Under the pieces are notes generated by a model. The model saw only the letters and a program-made list of their open reading frames with translations, was not told where the DNA came from and did not search any database. 64,000 nucleotides of DNA from Enterococcus haemoperoxidus ATCC BAA-382 (GTDB taxonomy: Bacteria > Bacillota > Bacilli > Lactobacillales > Enterococcaceae), in contig NZ_KE136479.1 of the NCBI RefSeq assembly GCF_000407165.1, positions 1,499,464 to 1,563,463 of the forward strand, given 5' to 3'. Shown in pieces: positions 19,641 to 28,431 of this stretch; position 1 is the first letter of the stretch; every line of letters begins with the position of its first letter. The position numbers were made by a program, and so were the translations under genes.

Positions 19641-19669
19641 ATTATATCGAATCGTTATTTTAACGTCAA
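19641..19669 (-). promoter_or_regulatory. Promoter of rpsU-yqeY
   Basis: Minus strand TTGACG (19669-19664), 17-bp spacer, TATAAT (19646-19641). This is near-consensus, fitting a strong ribosomal-protein promoter. Confidence 0.9.
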
Positions 19670-19761
19670 CCTTTGTATTGAAAAAATACATAAAAAAGTG
19701 CCAAAATGAGTAAAGTTTTACACACATATGAAATATTCAGATCTTTTTCAGAAAAAAATGA

Positions 19762-20187
19762 TCAGAGACACTCTTCACAGCGACCAAAAATCTCAAATCG
19801 ATGGCCTTCTATTTCACATCCACTTAATTGTTCTTTAAAAAAGTCCATCGGGCACATATGAATTTCTTTTGTCTTTCCACAAACTGTACAAATAAAATGA
19901 TGGTGATGTCCTACTTCTTGACAACAATGAAAACGAAACTTCTTTTCTCCGTTCAAGTCAGTTGTTTCTAGCAAATTAAATGTTTCAAAATCATGTAAGT
20001 TCCGATAGATAGTATCGTAGCTGACTCCCTTATATTCTTCGTTCATAAATTCATAAACTTCTTTAGCTGAAATATAGCGATTTCTTCTAATTAGATATGT
20101 GATCATTGCTTCTCTTTTTTTTGTATATTTCAAGCCATGCTCTTTCATCACTGCAAGCGACTGCTCTACTTTAGAATTTGATTGCAT
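19762..20187 (-). CDS. zur: Zinc uptake regulator Zur (Fur family)
   Basis: 141 aa. The winged helix spans ~10-85 (KYTKKREAMITYL, SYDTIYRNLHDFE). The metal region has HCCQEVGHHHHFICTVCG, EIHMCPMDFF and the final CEECL; the two CxxC pairs hold the structural zinc. By my recollection the run ETTDLNGEKKFRFHC...HHHHFIC..CGKTKEI.MCPMD...GHRFEIFGRC follows B. subtilis Zur much more closely than Fur or PerR. A Zur-box-like 15-mer lies 25 bp upstream of the ATG, supporting autoregulation. Zn-loaded Zur would repress zinc uptake genes, none of which lie in this window. Fur-family paralogue confusion is the main risk. Confidence 0.85.
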   Translation of the reverse strand: MQSNSKVEQSLAVMKEHGLKYTKKREAMITYLIRRNRYISAKEVYEFMNEEYKGVSYDTIYRNLHDFETFNLLETTDLNGEKKFRFHCCQEVGHHHHFICTVCGKTKEIHMCPMDFFKEQLSGCEIEGHRFEIFGRCEECL

Positions 20188-20211
20188 TTTTTGCTGACCT
20201 CCCGTTTTAAA

Positions 20212-20226
20212 TCAGAATCATTACGA
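20212..20226. promoter_or_regulatory. Zur-box-like operator
   Basis: TCAGAATCATTACGA matches the Firmicute Zur consensus TCGTAATnATTACGA at 12-13 of 15 positions and is flanked by AAA on its left. It lies between divergent zur and ppsR. Confidence 0.65.
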
Positions 20227-20244
20227 ATAAGATTCATGAAGGTA

Positions 20245-20253
20245 TGGTATAAT
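20245..20253 (+). promoter_or_regulatory. Extended -10 promoter of ppsR
   Basis: TGGTATAAT at 20245-20253, 34 bp before the ATG; no convincing -35. Confidence 0.65.
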
Positions 20254-20287
20254 AAATTTATAAAAAAAGCAAGAGAGGAATCATACT

Positions 20288-21145
20288 ATGACAACAAATG
20301 AACAAAAAAAATGCGTGACAATCTTTGTTATTTCTGATTCAGCAGGTGAAACTGCTTCGAAATTAGCAGCAGCTTCTATGGCTCAGTATCCCACTGTTGA
20401 TTTTTCACTATTCAGGAGAACTTTCGCAAAAGAAGAAGACAAGCTAAGAAAAGCATTGGAAGATGCAAAACGTGAGAACGCCATGGTTCTACATACGATA
20501 GTTAACGACCACCTCGTAAAAATTGCCAATGATTTTTTTGAAGAACACAATTTATATCACTTCGATATATTAACACCACCTGTGGCAGAAATCGAACGCC
20601 TTACTGGCATTGCACCTACCAGAGAACCTGGAGCTTTGCATCATTTGAATGAAAATTATTTTAAACGAATCGAAGCCATGGAATTTGCCGTAAAATATGA
20701 TGATGGCAAAGATCCTAGAGGTTTTTTGGAAGCAGATGTGTTGTTATTAGGCGTTTCTAGAACCTCAAAAACTCCACTTAGTTTATTTTTAGCAAATAAA
20801 AATTTGAAAGTAGCAAACTTGCCGCTGATTCCTGAGGCTCATTTACCAAAACAATTATGGGAAACAAACCCTAAAAAAATTGTGGGATTAACAAATGATC
20901 CAGACATCTTAAATGGTATTCGTAAAGAACGGATGAGAACTTATGGATTGCCTGCTGATACTTCCTATTCGGATATTGAAAAAATCAGAAAAGAGTTAAG
21001 CTTTGCAAATGACTTATATGAAAAACTAGGCTGTGTGGTTATCAATGTCGCGTCCTTATCTATAGAAGAAACGGCTTCAATGATTTTAAATGCTTTGAAT
21101 TTGGAAGACCATAGTTATTATGCAACCGAAAGTCCAGAAGCTTAA
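20288..21145 (+). CDS. ppsR: Pyruvate phosphate dikinase / PEP synthase regulatory protein (DUF299)
   Basis: 285 aa bifunctional kinase/pyrophosphorylase that inactivates PPDK or PEP synthase by ADP-dependent Thr phosphorylation and reactivates it by Pi-dependent removal. N-terminal FVISDSAGETASKLA and a central P-loop-like GVSRTSKTPLSLFLANK near residue 153 are the family hallmarks; the fold ends with INVASLSIEETASMIL. The SD GAGAGGAA precedes ATG 20288. It is monocistronic and divergent from zur. The target enzyme gene is not in this window. Confidence 0.93.
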   Translation: MTTNEQKKCVTIFVISDSAGETASKLAAASMAQYPTVDFSLFRRTFAKEEDKLRKALEDAKRENAMVLHTIVNDHLVKIANDFFEEHNLYHFDILTPPVAEIERLTGIAPTREPGALHHLNENYFKRIEAMEFAVKYDDGKDPRGFLEADVLLLGVSRTSKTPLSLFLANKNLKVANLPLIPEAHLPKQLWETNPKKIVGLTNDPDILNGIRKERMRTYGLPADTSYSDIEKIRKELSFANDLYEKLGCVVINVASLSIEETASMILNALNLEDHSYYATESPEA

Positions 21146-21157
21146 ACAAAAAAAACG

Positions 21158-21198
21158 AAGAGTCGTGAGGTTTATATTCCACACTACTCTTCATTTTT
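21158..21198. terminator. Bidirectional terminator between ppsR and thrB
   Basis: GAAGAGT...ACTCTTC stem with inner GTG/CAC pairs, a T-run on the plus strand and A's on the other side. It lies between convergent genes. Confidence 0.75.
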
Positions 21199-22062
21199 TT
21201 AAAACACTTGTATTCCTTCTTGGTCTATTGATAACACATTGATAGCAGCTGAAAGAGGTAACTTTTCTAATTCATGAACCATTTGATTCGTTTTTTCCTC
21301 AGGAGATAAAATCAAAACTGTTGGACCTGCTCCACTTAAAAATGCGCCGTAAGCTCCAACTTTATGACTAAGAGATCTGATTTGATCCAAATGAGGAACT
21401 AATTTTTTACGATAAGCTTCATGCCACCGATCTTTTTCCATCATTAATCCTGCTAATGGTAAATTACCATTCAAAATTGCCGCAATCATTACATTCGCAA
21501 TCGAACTCGCTTGTACTGCTTCTTTATAAGGAATGAAAGTCGGAAGTACACTGCGGCTTTCAGAGGTTAACAAATGCGCTTCTGGGATGTAAGCAATGAC
21601 ATCACACATTGGAAAATGGTGTTTCACTGAGTGAACTTCTCCATCAACATAACTTGCAACGACAAAATCTCCACAGATAGCAGGAGCAACGTTATCCGGA
21701 TGCCCTTCCATCTCTGTTGCTATCTGCACTTTTTCTTTTTGAGATAGATTCAGATTGCCTAAACGATTGGCAAGCTCAATCCCACCCACGATCACACTAG
21801 AACTACTACCTAACCCTCTAGCTAAAGGGATATCTGAGGTCATTTTCAACACTTTTGGTGAAAGGTTCGGCGCAACTTTTAATGCTGTTTGAATCAATAA
21901 ATTCGTTGCATCGTTTGGGATATCAGAACCTAGCGAATGCATAATTTTCCAATCTTGAGCATTTTCCAAGACTTCAATATTCAGATAGTGTGATAAGGCA
22001 ATACCACAGGAGTCAAACCCCGGACCTAGATTTGCACTGGTTGCGGGAATTCTTATTTTCAT
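21199..22062 (-). CDS. thrB: Homoserine kinase
   Basis: 287 aa GHMP kinase, O-phosphorylating homoserine in threonine synthesis. [18 protein letters not shown] at the N-terminus, the ATP loop [14 protein letters not shown] near residue 80 and [14 protein letters not shown] near 237 are the three GHMP motifs. It overlaps the thrC stop by 4 bp. It is the last gene of hom-thrC-thrB. Confidence 0.97.
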   Translation of the reverse strand: MKIRIPATSANLGPGFDSCGIALSHYLNIEVLENAQDWKIMHSLGSDIPNDATNLLIQTALKVAPNLSPKVLKMTSDIPLARGLGSSSSVIVGGIELANRLGNLNLSQKEKVQIATEMEGHPDNVAPAICGDFVVASYVDGEVHSVKHHFPMCDVIAYIPEAHLLTSESRSVLPTFIPYKEAVQASSIANVMIAAILNGNLPLAGLMMEKDRWHEAYRKKLVPHLDQIRSLSHKVGAYGAFLSGAGPTVLILSPEEKTNQMVHELEKLPLSAAINVLSIDQEGIQVF

Positions 22063-23117
22063 AGTTCTGACACTCCATTACGTAAATGCATGCGCATTTC
22101 TTCTAAATCACTCATTTTAGATATTTCTACATCTGTTGCGTTGATTGCTGTATCAGGATCTTTAAGGCCATTCCCAGTGAAAACAGCTACTACCGTCTCA
22201 CCTGGTTTGATTTTCCCACTTTTCACATGTTGGATCACACCAGCTAGAGAAGCAGCCGATCCTGGTTCAACAAATACACCATCTTGTGCAGCAACTTTAC
22301 GATAAGCATTCAGAATTTCTTCATCAGTCACAGAATCGATATGTCCTTTTGATTCATCACGTGCAGCTTCTGCTAATTTCCAACTTGCAGGGTTACCGAT
22401 ACGAATCGCTGTTGCAATGGTTTCAGGTTGTTCAATCACTTCTCCTTTGACGATTGCAGCCGCACCTTCTGCTTCAAAACCATGCATTCTTGGTAAATCT
22501 GTGCCTTTTTTGTCATGCCATTCTTTAAAGCCTTTCCAATAAGCTGAAATGTTCCCAGCGTTACCCACTGGAATTGCTAAGACATCAGGTGCTTGACCTA
22601 ATTGTTCACAGACTTCAAAAGCAGCTGTCTTTTGGCCTTCTAAACGATAAGGATTTACAGAATTTACTAAAGCTACAGCTTCTGTTTTAGCAATATCACG
22701 TACGGCTTTTAGTGCCTCATCAAAATTTCCCGGAATCGAAATGATATCTGCTCCATAAATGATTGCTTGAGCTAGTTTGCCCATTGCTATTTTCCCGTCT
22801 GGAATAACAACATACGCTTTAACACCAGCTCTTGTAGCATAAGCAGCTGCAGCCGCACTCGTATTCCCAGTTGAGGCACAAACGATTGCTTTGGCTCCTT
22901 CTTCAACAGCCTTAGCAACAGCCATGACCATTCCTCGATCTTTAAATGAACCAGTTGGATTCAATCCTTCATATTTCCCATATAAATTGATTCCTAGCTC
23001 TTTTGATAAACGATGCAATGGAATCAACGGAGTATTTCCTTCAGCTAGTGAAATCATAGGCGTTTTATCTGTGATTGGTAAATAGTCTTTGTATTGTTTT
23101 AGTAATCCTTCGTACAT
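22059..23117 (-). CDS. thrC: Threonine synthase
   Basis: 352 aa PLP enzyme converting O-phosphohomoserine to threonine. The PLP lysine sits in [14 protein letters not shown] near residue 59, the phosphate loop is [14 protein letters not shown] near 183, and [14 protein letters not shown] near 80 contacts substrate. The short (~350 aa) Bacillus-type form, without the N-terminal extension of E. coli ThrC. It sits 3 bp downstream of hom and overlaps thrB. Confidence 0.97.
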   Translation of the reverse strand: MYEGLLKQYKDYLPITDKTPMISLAEGNTPLIPLHRLSKELGINLYGKYEGLNPTGSFKDRGMVMAVAKAVEEGAKAIVCASTGNTSAAAAAYATRAGVKAYVVIPDGKIAMGKLAQAIIYGADIISIPGNFDEALKAVRDIAKTEAVALVNSVNPYRLEGQKTAAFEVCEQLGQAPDVLAIPVGNAGNISAYWKGFKEWHDKKGTDLPRMHGFEAEGAAAIVKGEVIEQPETIATAIRIGNPASWKLAEAARDESKGHIDSVTDEEILNAYRKVAAQDGVFVEPGSAASLAGVIQHVKSGKIKPGETVVAVFTGNGLKDPDTAINATDVEISKMSDLEEMRMHLRNGVSEL

Positions 23118-23120
23118 TGT

Positions 23121-24410
23121 TTAATCCTCCAATACTTTAAATGTGTTTAATAGTTCGAATTCTTCAGTAGATTCGATTTCTTTGGTCACTTGCTTCATTT
23201 GCTCTTTTGTAATTGTATGTGTAATCGCAACGATTCTAGCTCTAGTACCATCAGATTTTTGCTGAACTAATTGATCAAAACTAACATTTGCTTCCGTCAT
23301 TACCTGTGTTAATTTTAAAATTTGACCGCGACGATCTGGTACTTCAATTGAAAAATAATACTTTCCTGAAATCGTTGCATCTGCAGCTAATTTTGTATCA
23401 TGTTGATAGGAGTTAAACATATGACCAGTTGTTCCCAAACGGATATTTTTGGCAATCGTGATGATATCACTGACAACGCTTGTTGCAGTAGGTTTTGCTC
23501 CTGCACCTGGACCATAATACATTGATTCACCTACACCAGAACTTTCAATAAAAACAGCATTAAATTCATTACGAACAGAAGCAATTGGATGCGATTTTGC
23601 CACAAGCATCGGGCCTACTTCAACAGCGATACTTCCCTCTTGATTTTCAGAAGAACCAATCAACTTCACTTCATAACCTAATTGAGCGGCCATTTCAACG
23701 TCATCTAAAGATAAACCACGAATACCACGCGTATCAACTTGATCTAGTCTAATATTCATTCCAAAAGCAAACTGGCTTAAAATCACCATTTTATATGCTG
23801 CATCGATACCATCCACATCATTTGTTGGATCAGACTCGGCAAAACCTAATTCTTGAGCTTCTTTTAATGCTTGCTCGTAAGATTTCTTCTCAGATACCAT
23901 TTGTGTCAGCATATAGTTCGTCGTTCCATTTACGATGCCTAACACTTTTTGGATATTGTCAGCTGCTAAACTATTAGCAATCGTCCGCAAAATCGGGATA
24001 CCACCTGCAACACTTGCCTCATAATAAAGGTCGCAATGATTTTTTTGCGCTAACGCAACAAGTTCACTACCGTGTTGTGCTAAAAGATCTTTGTTTGCAG
24101 TTACGATATGTTTACCATTTTCTAGTGCTTTGGTAATGAAGGTTTTTGCTGGTTCTATTTTTCCGATTAATTCTACAATAATCTTGATTTCATCATCATT
24201 GATAATATCTTCAATATTTGTCGTGAGCTGAATATCAAATTTCTCAGCCAGACGCCTTTTTTCTTCTTCGTCTCGGACTAATGCTTTTGAAATAGCGATT
24301 TCCATCCCCGTAACTTGCGAAATCTTTTCTCGATGTTCTTGTAAAATTGTTGGTACACCAGATCCGACTGTTCCCAATCCAAGTAAACCAACTTTCAGTT
24401 TTTCCTTCAT
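23121..24410 (-). CDS. hom: Homoserine dehydrogenase
   Basis: 429 aa monofunctional enzyme reducing aspartate semialdehyde to homoserine. The nucleotide loop is GLLGLGTVGSGV near residue 8; the catalytic lid contains NGTTNYMLT and GFAESDPTNDVDGIDAAYK near 190-208; and a C-terminal ACT domain (~350-429: YFSIEVPDRRGQILKLTQVM) provides threonine feedback (family knowledge). The SD GGAGGAAG lies before ATG 24410. I see no T-box or attenuator in the 133-bp upstream gap. Confidence 0.97.
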   Translation of the reverse strand: MKEKLKVGLLGLGTVGSGVPTILQEHREKISQVTGMEIAISKALVRDEEEKRRLAEKFDIQLTTNIEDIINDDEIKIIVELIGKIEPAKTFITKALENGKHIVTANKDLLAQHGSELVALAQKNHCDLYYEASVAGGIPILRTIANSLAADNIQKVLGIVNGTTNYMLTQMVSEKKSYEQALKEAQELGFAESDPTNDVDGIDAAYKMVILSQFAFGMNIRLDQVDTRGIRGLSLDDVEMAAQLGYEVKLIGSSENQEGSIAVEVGPMLVAKSHPIASVRNEFNAVFIESSGVGESMYYGPGAGAKPTATSVVSDIITIAKNIRLGTTGHMFNSYQHDTKLAADATISGKYYFSIEVPDRRGQILKLTQVMTEANVSFDQLVQQKSDGTRARIVAITHTITKEQMKQVTKEIESTEEFELLNTFKVLED

Positions 24411-24489
24411 TCTTCTTCCTCCAACTATAAAATTAGAAACGTTTCATTTTTTTCTAATAAAACATGTTTCTAGTATACCCAACTGACGT

Positions 24490-24540
24490 AAAAAAAACTA
24501 CCCTTTTCTTTGAATTTCCCAAGGGAATCCTAGAAAAGGT
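24490..24540 (-). terminator. Terminator after the ArsR-family gene
   Basis: Minus strand ACCTTTTCT...AGAAAAGGGT with inner GGATTCCC / GGGAAATTC pairing, followed by TTTTTTTT. It ends the ArsR unit just before the hom promoter region. Confidence 0.75.
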
Positions 24541-24543
24541 GAG

Positions 24544-24849
24544 CTATTGGTGTTTGATGTGTTCAAATGTTTGGTTAAGAATATCAATTACATGATGATC
24601 ATCTAACGTATAATAAATGGTTTTACCTTCACGTCTGGATCTTACTACGTGGCTATCTCGTAATAGTTTTAATTGATGAGAAACGGCCGATTGTTCCATC
24701 GATAGCTGTTCTCCGATCGCCGTAACATTCAATTCTCCTTTTTTTAACAAAAGTAAAATTCGCAACCTTGTTGGATCACTCAACACTTTATATAATTGAC
24801 TTACTTTTTGAATCTCTTCTATTTCTTTCATCGCTGAGCTTCCTTTCAT
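24544..24849 (-). CDS. ArsR/SmtB family metal sensor, CzrA-like
   Basis: 101 aa from ATG 24849 (95 aa if ATG 24831 is used). The winged helix is LYKVLSDPTRLRILLLL ... MEQSAVSHQLKLLRDSHVV. The C-terminal alpha-5 site is complete: TLDDHHVIDIL then FEHIKH supplies Asp, His, His, His in the CzrA DxH...HxxH pattern, so Zn/Co/Ni sensing at alpha-5 is expected. The first ATG is close to the predicted transcription start; the AAAGGA before 24831 makes that the main alternative. No transporter gene is adjacent, so the target is elsewhere. Confidence 0.87.
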   Translation of the reverse strand: MKGSSAMKEIEEIQKVSQLYKVLSDPTRLRILLLLKKGELNVTAIGEQLSMEQSAVSHQLKLLRDSHVVRSRREGKTIYYTLDDHHVIDILNQTFEHIKHQ

Positions 24850-24860
24850 CTTTTCCTCTT

Positions 24861-24869
24861 GCTTATTAT
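24861..24869 (-). promoter_or_regulatory. Extended -10 promoter of ArsR-family gene
   Basis: Minus strand TGTTATAAT just upstream of the gene (about 24869-24861). CCTCTT and AAGAGG arms (24854-24890) bracket it, as an operator might. Confidence 0.5.
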
Positions 24870-24921
24870 AACAAACTTTTTTCAAAAGAGGATAGATTTT
24901 TCCTTTCATTCATTAAAGGTT

Positions 24922-24963
24922 AAAAAAACGGGGTTGGGTCATAATCTTGTGAGTCCCAACCCT
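24922..24963 (-). terminator. Terminator of proC
   Basis: GGGTTGGG / CCCAACCC hairpin (24930-24963) followed on the minus strand by TTTTTTT, 19 bp after the proC stop. Confidence 0.9.
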
Positions 24964-24981
24964 GTCTTTCGTATTCATTTT

Positions 24982-25758
24982 TTAACTATTCGCTTGTTTA
25001 ACTGCGTCGATCACCGCATATCTAAAGCCATTTTTCTCTAATGCTGTGACACCTTTAATCGTACTACCACCAGGTGATGTTACACCGTCTTTTAATTCTC
25101 CTGGGTGTTTTTTTGTTTCGAGCGCTAACTTAGCAGAACCTAACATCATTTGAGCTATAATTTCATATGAAAGAGAACGAGGCATACCTTCTAGAACAGC
25201 CCCATCTGCTAATGCTTCCATAAATATATCAACAAATGCCGGGCTGCATCCAGCAACTGTTCCAAAAGTTCCTAAGATATTCTCATTGACTTCTTCAACT
25301 TTTCCTAACGATTCCAGTATACGAGTTGCCTCAGCTTTCACTTTAGCAGGCATATTTTCAGCAAAAACCGTACCGATCATCCCTGCGTTGACACTAACAG
25401 GTGTGTTTGGAATGGCGTGTACAACATGGACTTGTTCACCCAACACGGCTTGAGCTTCTTTGACAGTATGACCTGTCGCAACTGAAATCAAAATTGTATC
25501 TTTCGTCATACTCGGTGCTGCTTGTTTTAAAATATCTAATACGATTTTAGCCCCTGTCGCTATAAAAATCACTTGACATTCTTTCAAAGTCTCATAGTCT
25601 TTGATCAATTGAAATCCAAGTTTTTCTTGTAACGTTTCAGCTGTACCACTTGAACCGCCCTTTACAAATAAATTTTCCGGTGCTACCATTTTAGCTTTTA
25701 GCAGACCTTCAATCATAGCACTTCCCATGTGACCTGCGCCAATAAATCCAATGTTCAT
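24982..25758 (-). CDS. proC: Pyrroline-5-carboxylate reductase
   Basis: 258 aa, last step of proline synthesis (P5C to proline, NADPH). Rossmann loop IGFIGAGHMGSAMIEGL at the N-terminus; the family signature around GVTSPGGSTIKGVTALE near 225-241 binds substrate at the C-terminal dimer helix. The start is ATG 25758 with AAGGAG at the right distance; the in-frame GTG 25767 lies within that SD. It is monocistronic. Confidence 0.96.
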   Translation of the reverse strand: MNIGFIGAGHMGSAMIEGLLKAKMVAPENLFVKGGSSGTAETLQEKLGFQLIKDYETLKECQVIFIATGAKIVLDILKQAAPSMTKDTILISVATGHTVKEAQAVLGEQVHVVHAIPNTPVSVNAGMIGTVFAENMPAKVKAEATRILESLGKVEEVNENILGTFGTVAGCSPAFVDIFMEALADGAVLEGMPRSLSYEIIAQMMLGSAKLALETKKHPGELKDGVTSPGGSTIKGVTALEKNGFRYAVIDAVKQANS

Positions 25759-25836
25759 CTCTACCACTCCTTATACTATTACAATGAAAGGACTGAAACA
25801 AAACTTTTTTCCAGTCTTTTTTCAGCCCCAATCATT

Positions 25837-27561
25837 TTATTCTGTTAACGCATTAACTGCTTGTTCAAAATTCTTGATTTTTTGATCAGCTTCTTTTTGA
25901 GAAGCAGCTTTCGTTGCCAAATAAAATTTAATCTTGGGTTCAGTTCCAGATGGACGAATCGCAATCCAACTACCATCTTCCAAGAAATATTTTAGCACAT
26001 CAGATGGAGGTGTCGTTAATACTTCGACTTTTCCATCAGCGAAAGTTCTTGTTAATTCTTTGAAATCTTCCGTTTGTTTCATCTTGATATCAGCAAATGA
26101 AGTTGGCGCTTCCTCACGGAATTTTTTCATTAGAGCTTTGATCTTTTCGCTGCCTTCGATCCCACTTAAGGTTACTGAAATTGTTTTTTCTTCAAAATAA
26201 CCATACTCTTTAAAAATGTCTTGCAAACCATCATAAAGTGTCTTGCCTTGTTTTTTATAGAAAGCTGCAACTTCCGCTAGTAAAACGAGTGCTTGAATTG
26301 CATCTTTATCACGAACGAAGGATTTCACTAAATAACCATAGCTCTCTTCAAAACCAAACATAAAGGTTTGTGAATAATCTTCTTCATATTGTTCGATTTT
26401 TTCTGCGATAAACTTAAATCCAGTTAAAACATCTACCATTTTTGTATTGTATTTTGCTGTGATCGCAGTAGCTAGTTCACTAGACACGATCGATTTCAAG
26501 ACAACAGCATTTTCCGGTAATGTTCCAGCTTGTTTATGTGCTTCTAAAATATATTGGATCATGATCGAGCCTAATTGGTTACCTGTTAACACTTGATAAG
26601 TTCCATTAGGTAATCGAACTGCTGCACCTAAGCGGTCAGCATCAGGATCTGTTGCAATCAATAAATCGGCATCTTCTTTTTCTCCTAAGCGAATTGCATA
26701 TTCAAAAGCAGAATGTTCTTCTGGATTAGGAGATTTGACTGTTGTAAAATCTGGATCAGCAATTGCTTGTTCTGGAACTAGCATGAATTTTTCAAAGCCT
26801 GCTTGTTTCAATGCTTTTTCACCAAGCATTTTTCCTGTACCATGCAATGGTGTGTATACAAGTTTCAACTCTTTGCCCATTTCATTGATTAATCCTTGGT
26901 TGATCGTAACTGTCTTAACTTCTTTTAAGTAGGCCGCATCGACTTCTTCACCAATGATTGTGATCAAATCGCTCTCTTTGGCTTGATCATCTGCTAAAAC
27001 TTCTACTTTTAATGGGTTCTCGACTTCACGAACGTATTTAGTGAGAGCATCAGCATCAGCTGGCGGCATTTGTCCACCATCTGCCCCGTAAACTTTATAT
27101 CCATTATAAGCTGCTGGATTGTGAGATGCAGTGATCATAATCCCTGAAAATGCGTTCAAATAGCGAACAGCAAAAGATAACTCGGGCGTTGGCCTTAAAC
27201 TTTCAAAAACAAATGCAGGAATATCATGTTGCGCTAAGGTTTTGGCTGCTTCCATTGCAAATTCTGGTGACATGTGTCGAGAATCATAAGCGATTGCAAC
27301 GCCACGGCGCTTAGTCTCAATTCCTTCAGCATCCATGAAACGAGCTAACCCTTCCGTTGCTTGACGAATCGTAAAAATATTCATTCGATTGATGCCGGCA
27401 CCTAAAATCCCACGCATACCTGCTGTTCCAAATTCTAATGGCGCATAAAAAGCATCCTCACATTTTTCTGGATCTGCTTTTAAATCTTTCAATTCTTTTT
27501 TTAAGTTTTCTGGTATATTTTCTTCATTTACCCATTGTTCATAGACTTGTTCCCAAGACAT
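25837..27561 (-). CDS. pgcA: Phosphoglucomutase/phosphomannomutase (alpha-D-phosphohexomutase)
   Basis: 574 aa, size typical of Gram-positive PgcA. It interconverts glucose-6-P and glucose-1-P for UDP-glucose, glycolipid and teichoic-acid precursors. FGTAGMRGILGAG near residue 45 is the entry motif, the phosphoserine loop is TASHNPAAYNGYK near 144, the metal loop is ATDPDADRLG near 305, and the sugar loop is GFEESYGYL. The phosphate-binding RPSGTEPKIKFY is near 535. ATG 27561 follows AGAGG; the longer frame to 27612 has no SD. Confidence 0.93.
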   Translation of the reverse strand: MSWEQVYEQWVNEENIPENLKKELKDLKADPEKCEDAFYAPLEFGTAGMRGILGAGINRMNIFTIRQATEGLARFMDAEGIETKRRGVAIAYDSRHMSPEFAMEAAKTLAQHDIPAFVFESLRPTPELSFAVRYLNAFSGIMITASHNPAAYNGYKVYGADGGQMPPADADALTKYVREVENPLKVEVLADDQAKESDLITIIGEEVDAAYLKEVKTVTINQGLINEMGKELKLVYTPLHGTGKMLGEKALKQAGFEKFMLVPEQAIADPDFTTVKSPNPEEHSAFEYAIRLGEKEDADLLIATDPDADRLGAAVRLPNGTYQVLTGNQLGSIMIQYILEAHKQAGTLPENAVVLKSIVSSELATAITAKYNTKMVDVLTGFKFIAEKIEQYEEDYSQTFMFGFEESYGYLVKSFVRDKDAIQALVLLAEVAAFYKKQGKTLYDGLQDIFKEYGYFEEKTISVTLSGIEGSEKIKALMKKFREEAPTSFADIKMKQTEDFKELTRTFADGKVEVLTTPPSDVLKYFLEDGSWIAIRPSGTEPKIKFYLATKAASQKEADQKIKNFEQAVNALTE

Positions 27562-27676
27562 GTCAGCACCTCTTTTATCTTTTGTTTTCTTATCCACTAG
27601 TAAGTATATCATTCTACAAGCTTTGAGGAAAGTAATGCCTGCCTGAAATGGCTTGTATGTTATTTGATTGAACTAA

Positions 27677-28402
27677 TTATTTTAACAACCCTCGCATTCG
27701 CAATAGTTGATCTGTGATCATTTGTGGTTTCGCTGCAAAGTAATCAGAAAATTTCTGACTCCAGCGTTTTGTTTCTCTCGCTTCACCAAACGCTTCCATG
27801 GTCTGATTGTATTGTTCAATCAAGGTATATGCGTAAGGCTGATATTTGTCATAATGAATAACGGCAGGTTCAGGCAAACGGGGTTTGACTTTCATCTCAA
27901 CGATTGGTTTGCCAATACTCAAACCAAACAGTGGAAATGTCTTCTCAGGCAAATCTAGTAATTGACTGATTTCTTTTCCATGTTTGCGGATGCTTCCAAC
28001 AACAACTGAACCCAATCCTAAACTTTCTGCAGCAATCACAGCATTTTCAAGCGCTAAAGCGGCGTCTGTTGTAGCTAAAATAATTGGTTCGATACTTTCA
28101 TCGATCGAATATGAACTTTCATGCGCTGAGCTAACCATTTTTGTACGATAAAGGTCTCCAACGAATAGTAAAAAAACAGAGCCTTTCATCATATGTGCAT
28201 TGCCGGGATTCCACTTAACCAATTGTTCTCGAATCTTCTCATCTTGGATGACGATAATGCTGTAAAATTGTCCATTCATCCAACTTGGCGCTTGGCGAGC
28301 CGCATCTAATATCGCTTGAAGTTCTTCTTTTGATAATCTATGATTCTCGTCAAAATCACGATGACTGCGGCGAGTTTGTAAGATCTCGATTGTTTTATTC
28401 AT
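27677..28402 (-). CDS. Nitroreductase family, NfsA/NfrA-type NAD(P)H-flavin oxidoreductase
   Basis: 241 aa FMN enzyme. N-terminal TRRSHRDFDENHRLSKEEL binds FMN phosphate through the Arg pair; APSWMNGQFYSIIVI near residue 38 and LENAVIAAESLGLGSVVVGS near 117 complete the FMN pocket. The C-terminal ~60 aa (RLPEPAVIHYDKY ... YNQTMEAF) match the NfsA/NfrA branch (~240 aa) rather than the shorter NfnB type. The natural substrate is unknown. It is 29 bp downstream of the MocR gene on the same strand, so co-transcription is possible. Confidence 0.87.
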   Translation of the reverse strand: MNKTIEILQTRRSHRDFDENHRLSKEELQAILDAARQAPSWMNGQFYSIIVIQDEKIREQLVKWNPGNAHMMKGSVFLLFVGDLYRTKMVSSAHESSYSIDESIEPIILATTDAALALENAVIAAESLGLGSVVVGSIRKHGKEISQLLDLPEKTFPLFGLSIGKPIVEMKVKPRLPEPAVIHYDKYQPYAYTLIEQYNQTMEAFGEARETKRWSQKFSDYFAAKPQMITDQLLRMRGLLK

Positions 28403-28431
28403 ATTGATTTCCTCCTTTTATCTTCATTTTA

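Noticed and set aside
24429-24444. cre-like AGAAACGTTTCA upstream of hom
   Set aside because: The central CG is one base out of place for the CcpA consensus (WTGNAANCG), and hom is not an expected catabolite target.
24411-24543. T-box or threonine attenuator before hom
   Set aside because: The only clear hairpin belongs to the upstream ArsR gene's terminator; no T-box core or leader peptide rich in Thr/Ile is visible.
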